Below, piece by piece: positions 44,813-54,382 of a DNA stretch of 64,000 bases; the first letter of the stretch is position 1, and each line of letters opens with the position of its first letter. This DNA is from Mycobacterium sp. PSTR-4-N (GTDB lineage: Bacteria > Actinomycetota > Actinomycetes > Mycobacteriales > Mycobacteriaceae). A model generated the notes under the pieces. It ran no database searches, was not told the origin of the DNA, and saw only the letters and a list, made by a program, of their open reading frames with translations. The position numbers and the translations under genes were made by a program. The DNA is taken from the NCBI RefSeq assembly GCF_022348085.1, contig NZ_JAKRFN010000003.1, positions 299,433 through 363,432 on the forward strand, written 5' to 3'.

Positions 44813-45094
44813 CTAGGGTCGCGGGAGGTTCTGGTGACGGGGATTCGTCGAGACCCGGCGCCCCGACGTCCGTGCCGTCGGAGACGACACGACGGCGGGA
44901 CGATCCGCGGTGGCCCGGGTCGCGTCGTGCAACGCCATCGCGGCGCCGCCGGACCCGAGGTGCGGCGCGGAGATCATCCGACGCGCCGGACCCCGGCACG
45001 TCGGGCAGTCGACCTCGTCAGGACGGCTGTCCATCGGATGCATCTGCTGCGTGGTGCCGCACCCGGACGTGCAGCGAAACGCGTACAGGATCAT
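44813..45094 (-). CDS. fmdB: FmdB-type zinc ribbon protein
   Basis: 93 aa. The N-terminal half has the FmdB zinc-ribbon plan: MILYAFRCTSGCG followed by DCPTCRGPARRMISAPHLG, with two pairs of cysteines (CX3C and CX2C). FmdB is a putative regulator found beside formamidase genes. The second half (RATADRPAVVSSPTARTSGRRVST) looks disordered. It lies directly upstream of fmdA, separated by 8 bases, so the two form an operon. The 120 bases before it hold its promoter region; no clear site was recognised. Confidence 0.8.
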   Translation of the reverse strand: MILYAFRCTSGCGTTQQMHPMDSRPDEVDCPTCRGPARRMISAPHLGSGGAAMALHDATRATADRPAVVSSPTARTSGRRVSTNPRHQNLPRP

Positions 45095-45214
45095 GACGCT
45101 CCCTCACCGTGGTCGGGTGAACGCCACCCTACTCACCGATGGCGGGGCCCGCAGCGATCGTCAGCCGGTATCCGTCGAATGTGCTGTCGGGCAACGGCTT
45201 TGGGAGTACCTCAG

Positions 45215-45970
45215 TCAGTCCTCGTCGAGAGCGGCCGCGACGTCGTCGGGGATGTCGACGTTGGTGTAGACGTCCTGCACGTCGTCGCTGTCCTCCAGAG
45301 CGTCGACGAGCTTGAGCACCTTGCGCGCGCCCTCGAGGTCGACCGGGACGCTCACCGACGGCTGGAACGTGGCCTCAGCGGACTCGTAGTCGATGCCGGC
45401 GTCCTGCAGCGCCGTGCGCACCGCGACCAGATCCGTGGGCTCGGAGATGACCTCGAAGCTCTCACCCAGATCATTGACGTCCTCGGCGCCCGCGTCGAGC
45501 ACAGCGGCCAGCACATCGTCCTCGGTCAGCGAGTTCTTCTCCAGCGTCACCACGCCCTTGCGGGTGAACAGGTAGGACACCGAACCCGGATCGGCCATGC
45601 TGCCGCCGTTGCGCGTCATCGCAACTCGCACCTCACCTGCGGCCCGGTTGCGGTTGTCGGTCAGGCATTCGACCAGCACGGCGACGCCGTTCGGGCCGTA
45701 CCCCTCGTACGTGATGGTCTGCCAGTCGGCGCCGCCCGCTTCTTCGCCCGCGCCGCGCTTGCGGGCCCGCTCGATGTTGTCGTTGGGCACCGAGTTCTTC
45801 TTGGCCTTCTGGATGGCGTCATAGAGGGTGGGGTTACCGGCCGGATCGCCGCCGCCGGTGCGGGCCGCGACCTCGATGTTCTTGATCAGCTTGGCGAAGT
45901 TCTTGCCGCGACGTGCATCGATCACGGCCTTCTTGTGCTTTGTGGTGGCCCACTTGGAATGGCCGCTCAT
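45215..45970 (-). CDS. YebC/PmpR family protein
   Basis: 251 aa. [36 protein letters not shown] at the N-terminus, [28 protein letters not shown], and [28 protein letters not shown] are the hallmarks of the family. Such proteins were described as DNA-binding regulators (PmpR) and, more recently, as ribosome-associated factors that relieve stalling. The acidic C-terminal end is typical. ATG 45970 has AGAGG 10 bases upstream. The corresponding M. tuberculosis gene is Rv2603c, just before pdxT, which here is about 5.6 kb away because of inserted genes. Confidence 0.93.
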   Translation of the reverse strand: MSGHSKWATTKHKKAVIDARRGKNFAKLIKNIEVAARTGGGDPAGNPTLYDAIQKAKKNSVPNDNIERARKRGAGEEAGGADWQTITYEGYGPNGVAVLVECLTDNRNRAAGEVRVAMTRNGGSMADPGSVSYLFTRKGVVTLEKNSLTEDDVLAAVLDAGAEDVNDLGESFEVISEPTDLVAVRTALQDAGIDYESAEATFQPSVSVPVDLEGARKVLKLVDALEDSDDVQDVYTNVDIPDDVAAALDED

Positions 45971-45992
45971 CTGCTCGCTACCTCTTTCACAC

Positions 45993-46023
45993 CGACTCAC
46001 GTCGACTGGCCCGTCGACTCACG
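45993..46023. repeat. Direct repeat in yebC upstream region
   Basis: CGACTCACG occurs at 45993-46001 and again at 46015-46023, 22 bases apart (about two helical turns), with GTCGAC between and within them. The pair lies 23-53 bases upstream of the YebC-family start, in a 223-base gap that otherwise holds no clear gene. It may be a regulator site; no regulator can be named. Confidence 0.3.
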
Positions 46024-46193
46024 GAGAAGTCCGATGGACCAGTCTACGTGCCCGTCAGCCCAGGTCCTGCTCGATATAGCGCTGCAGGGTGGGCGCGACC
46101 GCAGTCACCACCGCGTCATCGGTCCGGCGGCGCTCGCATGGTGGTGGCGGCGTATCCGGTCTCGGCGCACACCTCCCGCCCTACCGTGGAACC

Positions 46194-47945
46194 ATGACGG
46201 AACGGCAGCTCAACGGACCACAGGACACCGGGCGCGAGTACCGCAACCTGAGCCGGCCGCGATTCGGCATCAGGCACCTGATCAACCAGCGCGTCACGGT
46301 GCGCGACGGCATCGACCTGATGGCCGACGTACACCTTCCCCGTGAGGGCGGCCGGTTCCCGGCACTCATTGCTGCCTCGCCGTACCCCCGGCAGATGCAG
46401 AACCTCGGCGCGCCTGCCGGCTTCATCGAGGCGGGCGCGACGGATTTCTGGGTGCCGCGCGGCTACGTCCACGTGATCGCCAACGTGCGCGGCACCGGCG
46501 GCTCGGGCGGGGAGTTCGGCTTCATGGACGCCCAGGAACGCCGCGACATGTACGACCTCGTGGAGTGGGCGGCCGCGCAACCGTGGTGCGACGGCAATGT
46601 CGGAATGATCGGCATCAGTTACTTCGCGATGACTCAGCTCGAGGCCGCGGTCGAGCGACCGCCGCACCTGCGTGCGATCTTTCCCGTCGCCGCGACCGCT
46701 GATCTCTACGAGGCGGCGTCCCACCACGGCCTGGCGAGTTCGTCGTTCATCACGCCGTTCCTGGCGATGATGGGGCTGACCTCGGCTCGCAGCGATGCAT
46801 TCTGGCGGAGGAACCCGCTACTGGCTGTCGCCCGCCGCGTCCTGAACCTCCCGCCGGTGCACGAGAAGTTCGCGACGATGAACGGAGAGGCAGCCGTCAC
46901 GATGATGCGCCAGCTGCTCAAACTCCCACACCGGCCACACCCCTGGGACGACCTGTGGCTCGACACCATGGTCAGACATCCCCTGCGCGACAGCTGGTGG
47001 GAGGAACGCAACCTGCTGCCCCTGTTGGGCGAGGTCGACGTCCCCGTCTACCTCGGCTGCGACTGGGAGAACGTCCCGCTGCACCTGCCGTCCACGTTCA
47101 CCGCGTGGAAAGCGTTGCAACACAATCCGACTGTACGAATGGCGCTGTTGGGACGGTACGGCCTGACGTGGCCGTGGGAAAGCCTGCACACCGAGGCGCT
47201 GGCGTGGTACGACCACTGGCTCAACGGTGCCGACACCGGGATCATGGACGGCCCGCCCGTGCGCTACGTCCTGCCGGCTGCCGACGGTTGGCACACCAGT
47301 CGCAGCTGGCCCCCGGCCGCCGACCACCAGGAGTGGGCACTGCGCGCCGACGGCGGGCTGTCCGAGAACGAGGGCACACCCGGCACCCGGGAGTACCTGA
47401 CGCTCGGCGCCGGCCTGAACCGCGCCGCCGCCAGTCCGATCGACCCGCCCGCGGTCCTGACGTGGACCTCCGATCCGCTGCCCGCAGCACTCGACATCGC
47501 CGGCCACATCGAGCTGCGACTGCACGCCAGCGCCACCGCCGCCGACACCGCCTGGCTGGCAACGCTGCGCGACGTGGCCCCGGACGGGGAGGTCACCGAC
47601 GTGACCGCAGGCTGGCTGCGGGCCGGCCTGCGCACCGTCGACGAGGCGCAGAGCCGCGACGGGGCGCCCGTACTGCGCTGCGACACCGCGGTGGCCGTGC
47701 CGATCGGAGAGGTCGTCTCCTACCGCATTCCACTGGTGGCCAATGCCCGCCGCTTTGCCGCCGGCCACCGCCTGCAACTGGTGCTGACCAGCGACGACCA
47801 GAATCCACACGCCCCCGCGATCATGAACTTCCGGCATGCCAGCGTCGGCACCAGCAGCCTCAACACGGTGCACTCCACCTCCCGGCTCCTGCTTCCCGTG
47901 TTAGCTGGAACACAGTCTCTGGATGCTGATCTTACTCCGGAGTAA
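46194..47945 (+). CDS. CocE/NonD family hydrolase
   Basis: 583 aa serine hydrolase of the X-Pro dipeptidyl-peptidase (S15)/cocaine esterase group. VRDGIDLMADVHLPREGGRFPALIAASPY, ANVRGTGGSGGEF, EWAAAQPWCDGNVGMIGISYFAMTQL carry the oxyanion tyrosine and the nucleophilic serine (GISYF; the usual following Gly is Ala). The C-terminal jelly-roll domain begins near DPPAVLTWTSDPL and ends QLVLTSDDQNPHAPAI. The frame is open upstream to 46089 but lacks family match there, so ATG 46194 is chosen. Substrate unknown. The stop lies inside a perfect 16-bp palindrome that belongs to the next gene's promoter. Confidence 0.88.
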   Translation: MTERQLNGPQDTGREYRNLSRPRFGIRHLINQRVTVRDGIDLMADVHLPREGGRFPALIAASPYPRQMQNLGAPAGFIEAGATDFWVPRGYVHVIANVRGTGGSGGEFGFMDAQERRDMYDLVEWAAAQPWCDGNVGMIGISYFAMTQLEAAVERPPHLRAIFPVAATADLYEAASHHGLASSSFITPFLAMMGLTSARSDAFWRRNPLLAVARRVLNLPPVHEKFATMNGEAAVTMMRQLLKLPHRPHPWDDLWLDTMVRHPLRDSWWEERNLLPLLGEVDVPVYLGCDWENVPLHLPSTFTAWKALQHNPTVRMALLGRYGLTWPWESLHTEALAWYDHWLNGADTGIMDGPPVRYVLPAADGWHTSRSWPPAADHQEWALRADGGLSENEGTPGTREYLTLGAGLNRAAASPIDPPAVLTWTSDPLPAALDIAGHIELRLHASATAADTAWLATLRDVAPDGEVTDVTAGWLRAGLRTVDEAQSRDGAPVLRCDTAVAVPIGEVVSYRIPLVANARRFAAGHRLQLVLTSDDQNPHAPAIMNFRHASVGTSSLNTVHSTSRLLLPVLAGTQSLDADLTPE

Positions 47946-47946
47946 G
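47931..47946. promoter_or_regulatory. Perfect 16-bp palindrome upstream of acyl-CoA dehydrogenase
   Basis: CTTACTCCGGAGTAAG is fully self-complementary. It includes the stop codon of the CocE-type hydrolase (TAA at 47943-47945) and ends 10 bases before the acyl-CoA dehydrogenase ATG, so it also covers the ribosome binding region AAGG. Such symmetry suggests a dimeric repressor, probably TetR-type, of the dehydrogenase gene. The regulator is not coded nearby. Confidence 0.6.
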
Positions 47947-47956
47947 GTTCTGTTGC

Positions 47957-49168
47957 ATGACGTTCTCCCTGGAGTTGTCCTCGGACCTGTTAGACGTGCA
48001 GAAGTGGGTTCACGAGTTTGCCAACGACGTCGTCCGCCCCGCCGCCGCGGAATGGGACGAGCGCGAGGAGACCCCGTGGCCGATCATCCAGGAGGCCGCC
48101 AAGGTGGGCCTCTACTCTGTCGAGTTCTTCGCCGAGCAGGCTGCCGAACCGAGCGGGCTGGGCATGATCGTGGCGTTCGAGGAATTGTTCTGGGGTGACG
48201 CCGGCATCGCGCTGTCCATCCTCGGGACCGGCCTGGCCGCGGCCTCCGTGGCCGCGAACGGCACGCCCGACCAGGTCGGCGAATGGGTGCCGCAGATGTT
48301 CGGCTCCGTCGATGATCCCAAGGTCGCCGCGTTCTGTTCCTCTGAGCCCAATGCCGGCTCCGACGTGGGCTCGATCCTGACGCGCGCACGCTACGACGAG
48401 GCGACCGACGAGTGGGTCCTCAACGGCACCAAGACCTGGGCGACCAACGGCGGCATCGCGAACGTCCATGTCGTCGTCGCGTCGGTGCACCCGGAACTGG
48501 GCACCCGCGGTCAGGCGTCGTTCATCATCCCGCCCGGCACGAAGGGGCTGAGCCAGGGCCAGAAGTTCCTCAAGCACGGCATCCGTGCCTCGCACACCGC
48601 CGAAGTGGTGCTCGAGGACGTCCGCATTCCCGGCCGGCTGATCGTGGGCGGCAAGGAGAAGTTCGACGCCCGCATCGCCAAGGTCCGCGAGGGCAAAAAG
48701 GCCGCCGGGCAAGCGGCGATGGCCACCTTCGAGCGCACCCGTCCGACCGTCGGCGCGATGGCCGTCGGCGTGGCCCGCGCGGCCTACGAATATGCCCGCG
48801 ATTACGCCACCGAGCGCGAACAGTTCGGCCGCAAGATCGGTGAGTTCCAGGCTGTCGCCTTCAAATTGGCCGACATGAAGGCCCGCATCGACGCCGCGCG
48901 GTTGCTGGTGTACCGCGCCGGCTGGATGGCCCGCAACGGCAAAGCCTTCGAGTCCGCCGAGGGCTCGATGGCCAAGTTGGTGGCCAGCGAGACCGCCGTC
49001 TACGTCACCGACGAGGCGATCCAGATCCTCGGCGGCAACGGCTACACCCGCGAATACCCAGTGGAGCGGATGCACCGCGACGCCAAGATCTTCACGATCT
49101 TCGAGGGAACCAGCGAGATCCAGCGCCTGGTGATGGCCCGCGCGATCACGGGGCTGCCAATTCGCTGA
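47957..49168 (+). CDS. Acyl-CoA dehydrogenase
   Basis: 403 aa FAD enzyme that introduces the alpha-beta double bond in acyl-CoA. Features: an all-helical N-terminal domain, FCSSEPNAGSDVGSILTRA and TKTWATNGGIANVHVV (FAD and substrate binding), RVAYEYA-like ARAAYEYARDYATEREQFGRKIGEFQAV, ILGGNGYTREYPVERMHRDAKI, and IFEGTSEIQRLVMARAI, where the Glu is the expected catalytic base. AAGG lies 9 bases before the ATG. It follows the CocE-type gene by 11 bases, but the palindrome between them suggests its own promoter. Chain-length preference cannot be told. Confidence 0.94.
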   Translation: MTFSLELSSDLLDVQKWVHEFANDVVRPAAAEWDEREETPWPIIQEAAKVGLYSVEFFAEQAAEPSGLGMIVAFEELFWGDAGIALSILGTGLAAASVAANGTPDQVGEWVPQMFGSVDDPKVAAFCSSEPNAGSDVGSILTRARYDEATDEWVLNGTKTWATNGGIANVHVVVASVHPELGTRGQASFIIPPGTKGLSQGQKFLKHGIRASHTAEVVLEDVRIPGRLIVGGKEKFDARIAKVREGKKAAGQAAMATFERTRPTVGAMAVGVARAAYEYARDYATEREQFGRKIGEFQAVAFKLADMKARIDAARLLVYRAGWMARNGKAFESAEGSMAKLVASETAVYVTDEAIQILGGNGYTREYPVERMHRDAKIFTIFEGTSEIQRLVMARAITGLPIR

Positions 49169-49228
49169 GCGCCGCAGCGCTTACACGGGCGCAACGTCGC
49201 CGAAACAGGGCGGTTCTAGCTTTGCCGA

Positions 49229-50890
49229 ATGACCCAGGACATCGGCGATGACGTGCGCGCCGCGGCATCGGAGGCGGACCTCGACCGCCTGACCGCCACG
49301 AAGGAAACACTCGAGGACTACACGCTGCGGTTCGCGCCGCGCAGCTACCGCAAATGGTCCACCGGCGTCGTCGGCATCTCCGCCCTCGGCGGCATCGCGT
49401 ACCTGGCGGACTTCGCGATCGGCGCCAACATCGGGATCTCCTACGGCACCACCAACGCGCTGTGGGGCATCCTCATCTTCGCCGTCGTGATCTTCCTGAC
49501 CGGTTTCCCGCTGGCCTTCTACGCCGCGCGGTACAACATGGACCTCGACTTGATCACCCGCGGAAGCGGTTTCGGTTACTACGGCTCCGTCGTCACCAAC
49601 GTCATCATGGCGACGTTCACGTTCATCTTCTTCGCCCTCGAAGGCTCGATCATGGCTCAGGGCCTCCAGCTGGGGCTCGGCATCCCGCTGTGGATCGGGT
49701 ACGCCGCGTCGACGCTGATCATCTTCCCGCTCGTCATCTACGGCATGAAAGTGCTGTCCACACTGCAGGTCTGGACGACACCGCTGTGGCTCATCCTGAT
49801 GGTCGCACCGTTCGTGTACCTCGTGGTCAGCCATCCCGAGTCGGTCAGCCAGTTCTTCGCCTACCAGGGCGAGAACGGCAACGGCGGCTTCAACCTCGGC
49901 TACACCCTGCTGGCCGCGGGTGTCTGCCTGTCGCTGATCGCGCAGATCGCCGAGCAGATCGACTACCTGCGGTTCATGCCGCCGAAAACGCCGGAGAACA
50001 AACGCAGTTGGTGGACGTGGATGATCCTCGCCGGTCCCGGCTGGGTCTTCTTCGGTGCCATCAAGCAGGTCGTCGGGCTGTTCCTCGCGGTGTACCTCAT
50101 CGCCAACGTCGCCGACAGCGCAGGCGTGGCCAATCAGCCGGTGCACCAATTCCTGGAGATCTACGAGAACTTCCTGCCGGGATGGTTGGCGATGACCCTG
50201 GCTGTGGTGCTCGTCGTCATCAGCCAGATAAAGATCAACGTGACCAACGCCTACTCGGGGTCGCTGGCGTGGACCAACTCGTTCACCCGGGTCACCAAGC
50301 GCTACCCCGGCCGGCTCGTCTTCCTCGGCTTCAACCTGCTGATCGCGCTGATCCTGATGGAAGCCAACATGTTCGACTTCCTGAACACGATTCTCGGCTT
50401 CTACGCGAACTGCGGTATGGCCTGGGTCGTCGTGGTGGCCTCCGACATCGTGATCAATAAGTACCTGCTCAAGATCTCCCCGCAGGCACCGGAGTTCCGC
50501 CGCGGCATGCTGTACGCGATCAACCCGGTCGGGTTCGGGTCGATGCTCATCGCGGCCGGGGTGTCGATCCTCGCGTTCTTCGGCGGCCTGGGCGAGGCGA
50601 TCCGGCCCTACTCCCCGCTGGTGGCGATCGGACTGGGCCTGGTGCTACCGCCCGTTTTCGCCGTGGCGACCCGCGGGAGGTACTACCTGCGCCGCACGGA
50701 CGACGGCATCGACCTGCCGATGTACGACGAGCTCGGCAACCCGTCCGGCGAGCATCTCACCTGTCATGTGTGCCACCACGATTTCGAGCGGCCGGACATG
50801 GCGAAGTGCCAGACACACGATGCGTTCGTGTGCTCGCTGTGCCTGTCCACTGACAAGATCGCCGACCATGTCCTGCCCGCCCAGGCGTGA
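49229..50890 (+). CDS. NCS1 family permease with C-terminal cysteine module
   Basis: 553 aa. About twelve membrane segments from residue 40 to about 475, with the opening TLRFAPRSYRKWS, SGFGYYGSVVTNVIMATFTFIFFALEGSIM and VTNAYSGSLAWTNSFTR, are typical of the nucleobase:cation symporter-1 group (cytosine, purine, allantoin or hydantoin uptake). Unusually, the cytosolic tail ends in a compact CX2C-X11-CX2H-X4-CX2C module (Cys512, Cys515, Cys527, His530, Cys535, Cys538), which looks like a zinc-binding cross-brace. Substrate is unknown; nearby fmdA and urt genes suggest nitrogen compounds. It follows the dehydrogenase by 60 bases, a gap with only a small hairpin (49168-49181). Confidence 0.85.
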   Translation: MTQDIGDDVRAAASEADLDRLTATKETLEDYTLRFAPRSYRKWSTGVVGISALGGIAYLADFAIGANIGISYGTTNALWGILIFAVVIFLTGFPLAFYAARYNMDLDLITRGSGFGYYGSVVTNVIMATFTFIFFALEGSIMAQGLQLGLGIPLWIGYAASTLIIFPLVIYGMKVLSTLQVWTTPLWLILMVAPFVYLVVSHPESVSQFFAYQGENGNGGFNLGYTLLAAGVCLSLIAQIAEQIDYLRFMPPKTPENKRSWWTWMILAGPGWVFFGAIKQVVGLFLAVYLIANVADSAGVANQPVHQFLEIYENFLPGWLAMTLAVVLVVISQIKINVTNAYSGSLAWTNSFTRVTKRYPGRLVFLGFNLLIALILMEANMFDFLNTILGFYANCGMAWVVVVASDIVINKYLLKISPQAPEFRRGMLYAINPVGFGSMLIAAGVSILAFFGGLGEAIRPYSPLVAIGLGLVLPPVFAVATRGRYYLRRTDDGIDLPMYDELGNPSGEHLTCHVCHHDFERPDMAKCQTHDAFVCSLCLSTDKIADHVLPAQA

Positions 50891-50896
50891 TGTCGG

Positions 50897-51484
50897 CTAG
50901 GACAGGGAGTCGACGAAGAGCTTGTGGACGCGCCGATCGCCGGTGACCTCCGGGTGGAACGCCGTCGCGAGCGTGCGGCCCTGCCGCACGGCAACCGGGT
51001 GGCCCGCGGCGGTGGCGAGCACCTCGACGTCGGCCCCGACGCGTTCCACCCACGGCGCCCGGATGAACACCGCGTGCACCCTGCCGTCGAGGCCCTGGAA
51101 CGCGATGTCCTCTTCGAACGAGTCGACCTGGCGACCGAAAGCGTTGCGCCGCACGGTCATATCGATGCCACGCAGTGGCAGCGCCTCTCGGCCGGGCACC
51201 CCGGCGTCGGCGATCTCGGTGGCCAGCAGGATCATGCCGGCACACGAACCGTAGGCAGGCATACCCTCGGACAGCCGGGCCCGCAACGGCTCGAGCAGAT
51301 CGAATGCACGCAGCAGATGGCTCATCGCCGTCGACTCGCCACCGGGGATCACCAAGCCGTCCACCCGCGCCAACTCGTCGGCCCGGCGCACCGTGGAGGC
51401 ATCGGCCCCGGCCTCGCGCAGCGCGGCGAGGTGTTCGCGGGTGTCCCCCTGCAGCGCGAGCACCCCGACCCGGGGCGCGCTCAC
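50897..51484 (-). CDS. pdxT: Pyridoxal 5'-phosphate synthase glutaminase subunit
   Basis: 195 aa class I glutamine amidotransferase that feeds ammonia to PdxS in vitamin B6 synthesis. The triad is Cys in [11 protein letters not shown] and the His/Glu pair in [21 protein letters not shown] and [11 protein letters not shown] are also conserved. GTG 51484 overlaps the tesB stop (GTGA). It lies three genes into the pdxS-tesB-pdxT unit. Confidence 0.96.
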   Translation of the reverse strand: MSAPRVGVLALQGDTREHLAALREAGADASTVRRADELARVDGLVIPGGESTAMSHLLRAFDLLEPLRARLSEGMPAYGSCAGMILLATEIADAGVPGREALPLRGIDMTVRRNAFGRQVDSFEEDIAFQGLDGRVHAVFIRAPWVERVGADVEVLATAAGHPVAVRQGRTLATAFHPEVTGDRRVHKLFVDSLS

Positions 51485-52329
51485 GTGCTCGGGCGGGTGA
51501 ATTCGCGGGAGTAGCGGGTCAGGCCCTCCTGCATCACCGCAGCGACCATCTCGCCGTACTGGTTGAAGATCTTGCCCTGCGTCAGCGACCGTCCGCCGCA
51601 CGCCGACGGCGACGACTGGTCGTAGAGCAACCACTCGTCGGCGCGGAACGGCCGCATGAACCACATCGCGTGGTCGAGCGAGGCGACCTGCAGATGCTTG
51701 CGCTCGTCGGGGTAGTTGACCTGCGCCGAGCCCAGCAGCGTGAGGTCGCTCATGTAGGCGAGCGCGCAGATGTGGAGCACCGGATCATCCGGCAACGGAT
51801 CGCGATGCCGGAAGTACACCTGTTGCTGCGACGCCTTGTTGGGCAGAAGTGTCATCTGATCGCGAGGCACGATCCGGACGTCCCACTCGTCGAACTGACG
51901 GAAGCTGGCGTCGTCGAAAACCCTGCTGGCGGACTTGAAGTCGACCATGTCGTCGGGTGGGGGCGCGGTCGGCATCGCATCCTGGTGCTCGATGCCGCTC
52001 TGGTCGGTCTGAAACGACGCCGACATCGAGAAGATCGTCTCGCCGTGCTGGATCGCGTTCACGCGGCGTGTCACGAAGGACCCGCCGTCACGCAGCCGCT
52101 CCACCGTGTACACGGTGGGCGACCGTGCGTCGCCTCCGCGCAGGAAGTAGCCGTGCAGCGAATGGACCTGGAACTTGGGGTCGACGGTCCGTACCGCCGA
52201 GACCAGCGACTGGCCGGCGACATGCCCGCCGAAGGTGCGCTGCAGGAACCCCGACTCGGGACTGAACACACCACCGCGGTAGATGTTGACCTCGATCTGC
52301 TCCAGGTCGAGGATCTCTTCGATCGCCAC
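51481..52329 (-). CDS. tesB: Acyl-CoA thioesterase II
   Basis: 282 aa double hotdog-fold thioesterase. [67 protein letters not shown] and, in the second half, [36 protein letters not shown] and [10 protein letters not shown] are standard TesB motifs, including the catalytic Asp-Thr/Ser-Gln network. GTG start. The gene lies between pdxS and pdxT, an order also found in M. tuberculosis (tesB2). It hydrolyses acyl-CoA to free acid and CoA. Confidence 0.93.
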   Translation of the reverse strand: MAIEEILDLEQIEVNIYRGGVFSPESGFLQRTFGGHVAGQSLVSAVRTVDPKFQVHSLHGYFLRGGDARSPTVYTVERLRDGGSFVTRRVNAIQHGETIFSMSASFQTDQSGIEHQDAMPTAPPPDDMVDFKSASRVFDDASFRQFDEWDVRIVPRDQMTLLPNKASQQQVYFRHRDPLPDDPVLHICALAYMSDLTLLGSAQVNYPDERKHLQVASLDHAMWFMRPFRADEWLLYDQSSPSACGGRSLTQGKIFNQYGEMVAAVMQEGLTRYSREFTRPST

Positions 52330-52370
52330 AGTGTCAGTGCCGTCTGCTCTTCGCGCAGGCGCTCATCGCC

Positions 52371-53279
52371 CTACCAGCCTCGCTCAGCGAGCCGATGGGG
52401 CACCGGGATGTCGTCGACGTTGATGCCGACCATGGCTTCGCCAAGACCGCGCGATACCTTGGCCAGCACGTCGGGGTCGTCGTAGAAGGTGGTGGCCTTG
52501 ACGATCGCGGCAGCCCGTTCAGCGGGGTTGCCGGACTTGAAGATTCCCGAGCCGACGAAGACGCCTTCGGCGCCGAGCTGCATCATCATCGCCGCGTCGG
52601 CGGGGGTCGCGATGCCCCCGGCGGTGAACAGCGTCACCGGTAGCTTGCCCGCCTGCGCGACCTCGACCACCAGATCGTAGGGCGCCTTCAATTCCTTTGC
52701 GGCGACGTACAGTTCGTCTTCCGACAGCGACGTGAGGCGGCGGATCTCGCCGCCGATCTTGCGCATGTGGGTGGTGGCGTTGGAGACGTCGCCGGTGCCG
52801 GCCTCGCCTTTGGAGCGGATCATCGCCGCGCCCTCGGTGATGCGCCGCAGCGCCTCACCGAGGTTGGTGGCACCGCACACGAACGGAACGGTGAAGCGCC
52901 ACTTGTCGATGTGGTTGGCGTAGTCGGCCGGGGTGAGCACCTCGGACTCGTCGACGTAGTCCACGCCGAGGCTCTGCAGGATCTGCGCCTCGACGAAGTG
53001 GCCGATGCGGGCCTTCGCCATCACCGGAATCGTGACGGCGGAGATGATCCCCTCGATCATGTCGGGATCGCTCATCCGCGACACCCCGCCCTGGGCGCGG
53101 ATGTCCGCGGGGACCCGCTCGAGTGCCATCACCGCGACCGCGCCCGCGCCCTCGGCGATCTTCGCCTGTTCGGGGGTGACGACGTCCATGATCACGCCGC
53201 CCTTGAGCATCTCCGCCATGCCGCGCTTCACCCGCGCCGTACCGCGGGTGCCGTGACTCTGGGCGCCTTCGGTTTCCAC
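52371..53279 (-). CDS. pdxS: Pyridoxal 5'-phosphate synthase, synthase subunit
   Basis: 302 aa TIM-barrel enzyme that builds PLP from ribose 5-phosphate, glyceraldehyde 3-phosphate and ammonia. [64 protein letters not shown] (Schiff-base lysine), [20 protein letters not shown] and [16 protein letters not shown] are diagnostic. The GTG at 53279 is chosen because GAAGGAG lies about 6 bases upstream; a TTG at 53294 is part of that site. First gene of the pdxS-tesB-pdxT unit. Confidence 0.97.
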   Translation of the reverse strand: METEGAQSHGTRGTARVKRGMAEMLKGGVIMDVVTPEQAKIAEGAGAVAVMALERVPADIRAQGGVSRMSDPDMIEGIISAVTIPVMAKARIGHFVEAQILQSLGVDYVDESEVLTPADYANHIDKWRFTVPFVCGATNLGEALRRITEGAAMIRSKGEAGTGDVSNATTHMRKIGGEIRRLTSLSEDELYVAAKELKAPYDLVVEVAQAGKLPVTLFTAGGIATPADAAMMMQLGAEGVFVGSGIFKSGNPAERAAAIVKATTFYDDPDVLAKVSRGLGEAMVGINVDDIPVPHRLAERGW

Positions 53280-53344
53280 TGTCCACTCCTTCAATCGCTA
53301 CCGATTCAGTGTAAATGCGGCGGCAACTCGATTCGATCCGCAGG

Positions 53345-54382
53345 TCAGCGGATGGGGCGTACCGGCTGCCGGGCGATTGTCTCGGGCCGATCGGCCAGCT
53401 CATTCGCCTCGTCGAGCAGATCGGCGAGCTGACGCGGATAGACCGCCTGTCCACCGGCAACCAGTTCGGCGATGATTGTCGCATCGCACCACCGGTGACC
53501 ATGAATGTAGGTCCGTTCCAGGCGTGACCGGCCGCCATCGGACGGCTCGAACCGCGCGGTGCGATGTACGAAGTACATCTCCTCGCTGCGGAACACGGCT
53601 CCGTTGAACGGGATGGTCGCGTCGCGGCGCCACACCGGTCCGATCATGTCCTCAGGCCGCACGCGTAGGCCGGTCTCCTCCTCGAGCTCGCGAGCGGCCG
53701 TCTGCGCGAGCGACTCCCCCACCTGCGCCGCACCGCCGATAGTGAACCACCAGCGCGGCGCAGGCTCGACCGGGCTCTGCGGATCCGATCCGCACAGCAG
53801 TAGGACGGCGCCCTTGTCGTCGAGCAACAGCACCCGCGCGGACGTGCGCGCCGTCGGCGGCGCGGCCTCGCGCGTCGACACCTCCCCACCCTCGGAGATC
53901 TCGAAGTACTCGGGCATCGCCGCGGTGCCGCCGAGCCGCAGCGCCCGCACCGCGGGACGTTCCCGCAGCGCCAAGGTGTCGCGCACCGCATCGTTGTGGA
54001 AACGCCGGGCGAGCAGCACCCGGGCCTCCGCGTCGGCCAGCTCGGCCACCAGGGCGCGCGGCAGCGATGCCGGATCGACCCGGGCCAACGCCGCCGACAG
54101 CTCGTTCTCGGCGGCCTCGCGTGCCGGCCGCGGGGCCCGCTCGGCGGCATCGGCCAGAGCGGCCAGTCGTTTTCCGTCCGGCCCGACTCCGTACGCGTCG
54201 ACCGCGACGGCGCGCGCCACCACGGCGCGCCGCGCCAGCGCCCCGTCGAGCGCCTGCCAGGACAGGTCGTAGCGCACGTGCAGACGGTCGAGACGGTGCG
54301 CGGTCTGGTAGGCCCACAGGGCGATCACGGCGATGACGGCGACGACCAGCGCGATCACCACCGCGCTCACCCACGTGATCAC
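53345..54382 (-). CDS. Membrane-anchored NUDIX hydrolase
   Basis: 345 aa. An N-terminal membrane helix (VSAVVIALVVAVIAVIALWAYQ) is followed by a helical LemA-like region to about residue 150, and a NUDIX domain from about 175: box GGAAQVGESLAQTAARELEEETGL fits GX5EX7REUXEEXGU. NUDIX enzymes cleave nucleoside diphosphates linked to other groups. The GTG start overlaps the pimA stop (GTGA). It is the last gene of the thrS-to-pimA unit and corresponds to Rv2609c by position. Substrate unknown; a role with nucleotide-linked sugars would suit the neighbours, but this is inference. Confidence 0.88.
   Translation of the reverse strand: MITWVSAVVIALVVAVIAVIALWAYQTAHRLDRLHVRYDLSWQALDGALARRAVVARAVAVDAYGVGPDGKRLAALADAAERAPRPAREAAENELSAALARVDPASLPRALVAELADAEARVLLARRFHNDAVRDTLALRERPAVRALRLGGTAAMPEYFEISEGGEVSTREAAPPTARTSARVLLLDDKGAVLLLCGSDPQSPVEPAPRWWFTIGGAAQVGESLAQTAARELEEETGLRVRPEDMIGPVWRRDATIPFNGAVFRSEEMYFVHRTARFEPSDGGRSRLERTYIHGHRWCDATIIAELVAGGQAVYPRQLADLLDEANELADRPETIARQPVRPIR

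Noticed and set aside
46024..46190. Possible end of a minus-strand gene reading TLQRYIEQDLG before a stop near 46058
   Set aside because: The frame upstream is short and has no start or family match, and it runs into the CocE-type gene. It could be a relic, but the support is too weak to list as a gene.
49168..49181. AGCGC-CGCA-GCGCT hairpin after the acyl-CoA dehydrogenase
   Set aside because: Only five base pairs and no T-tract; such short GC repeats are common in this DNA. It does not justify a terminator call.
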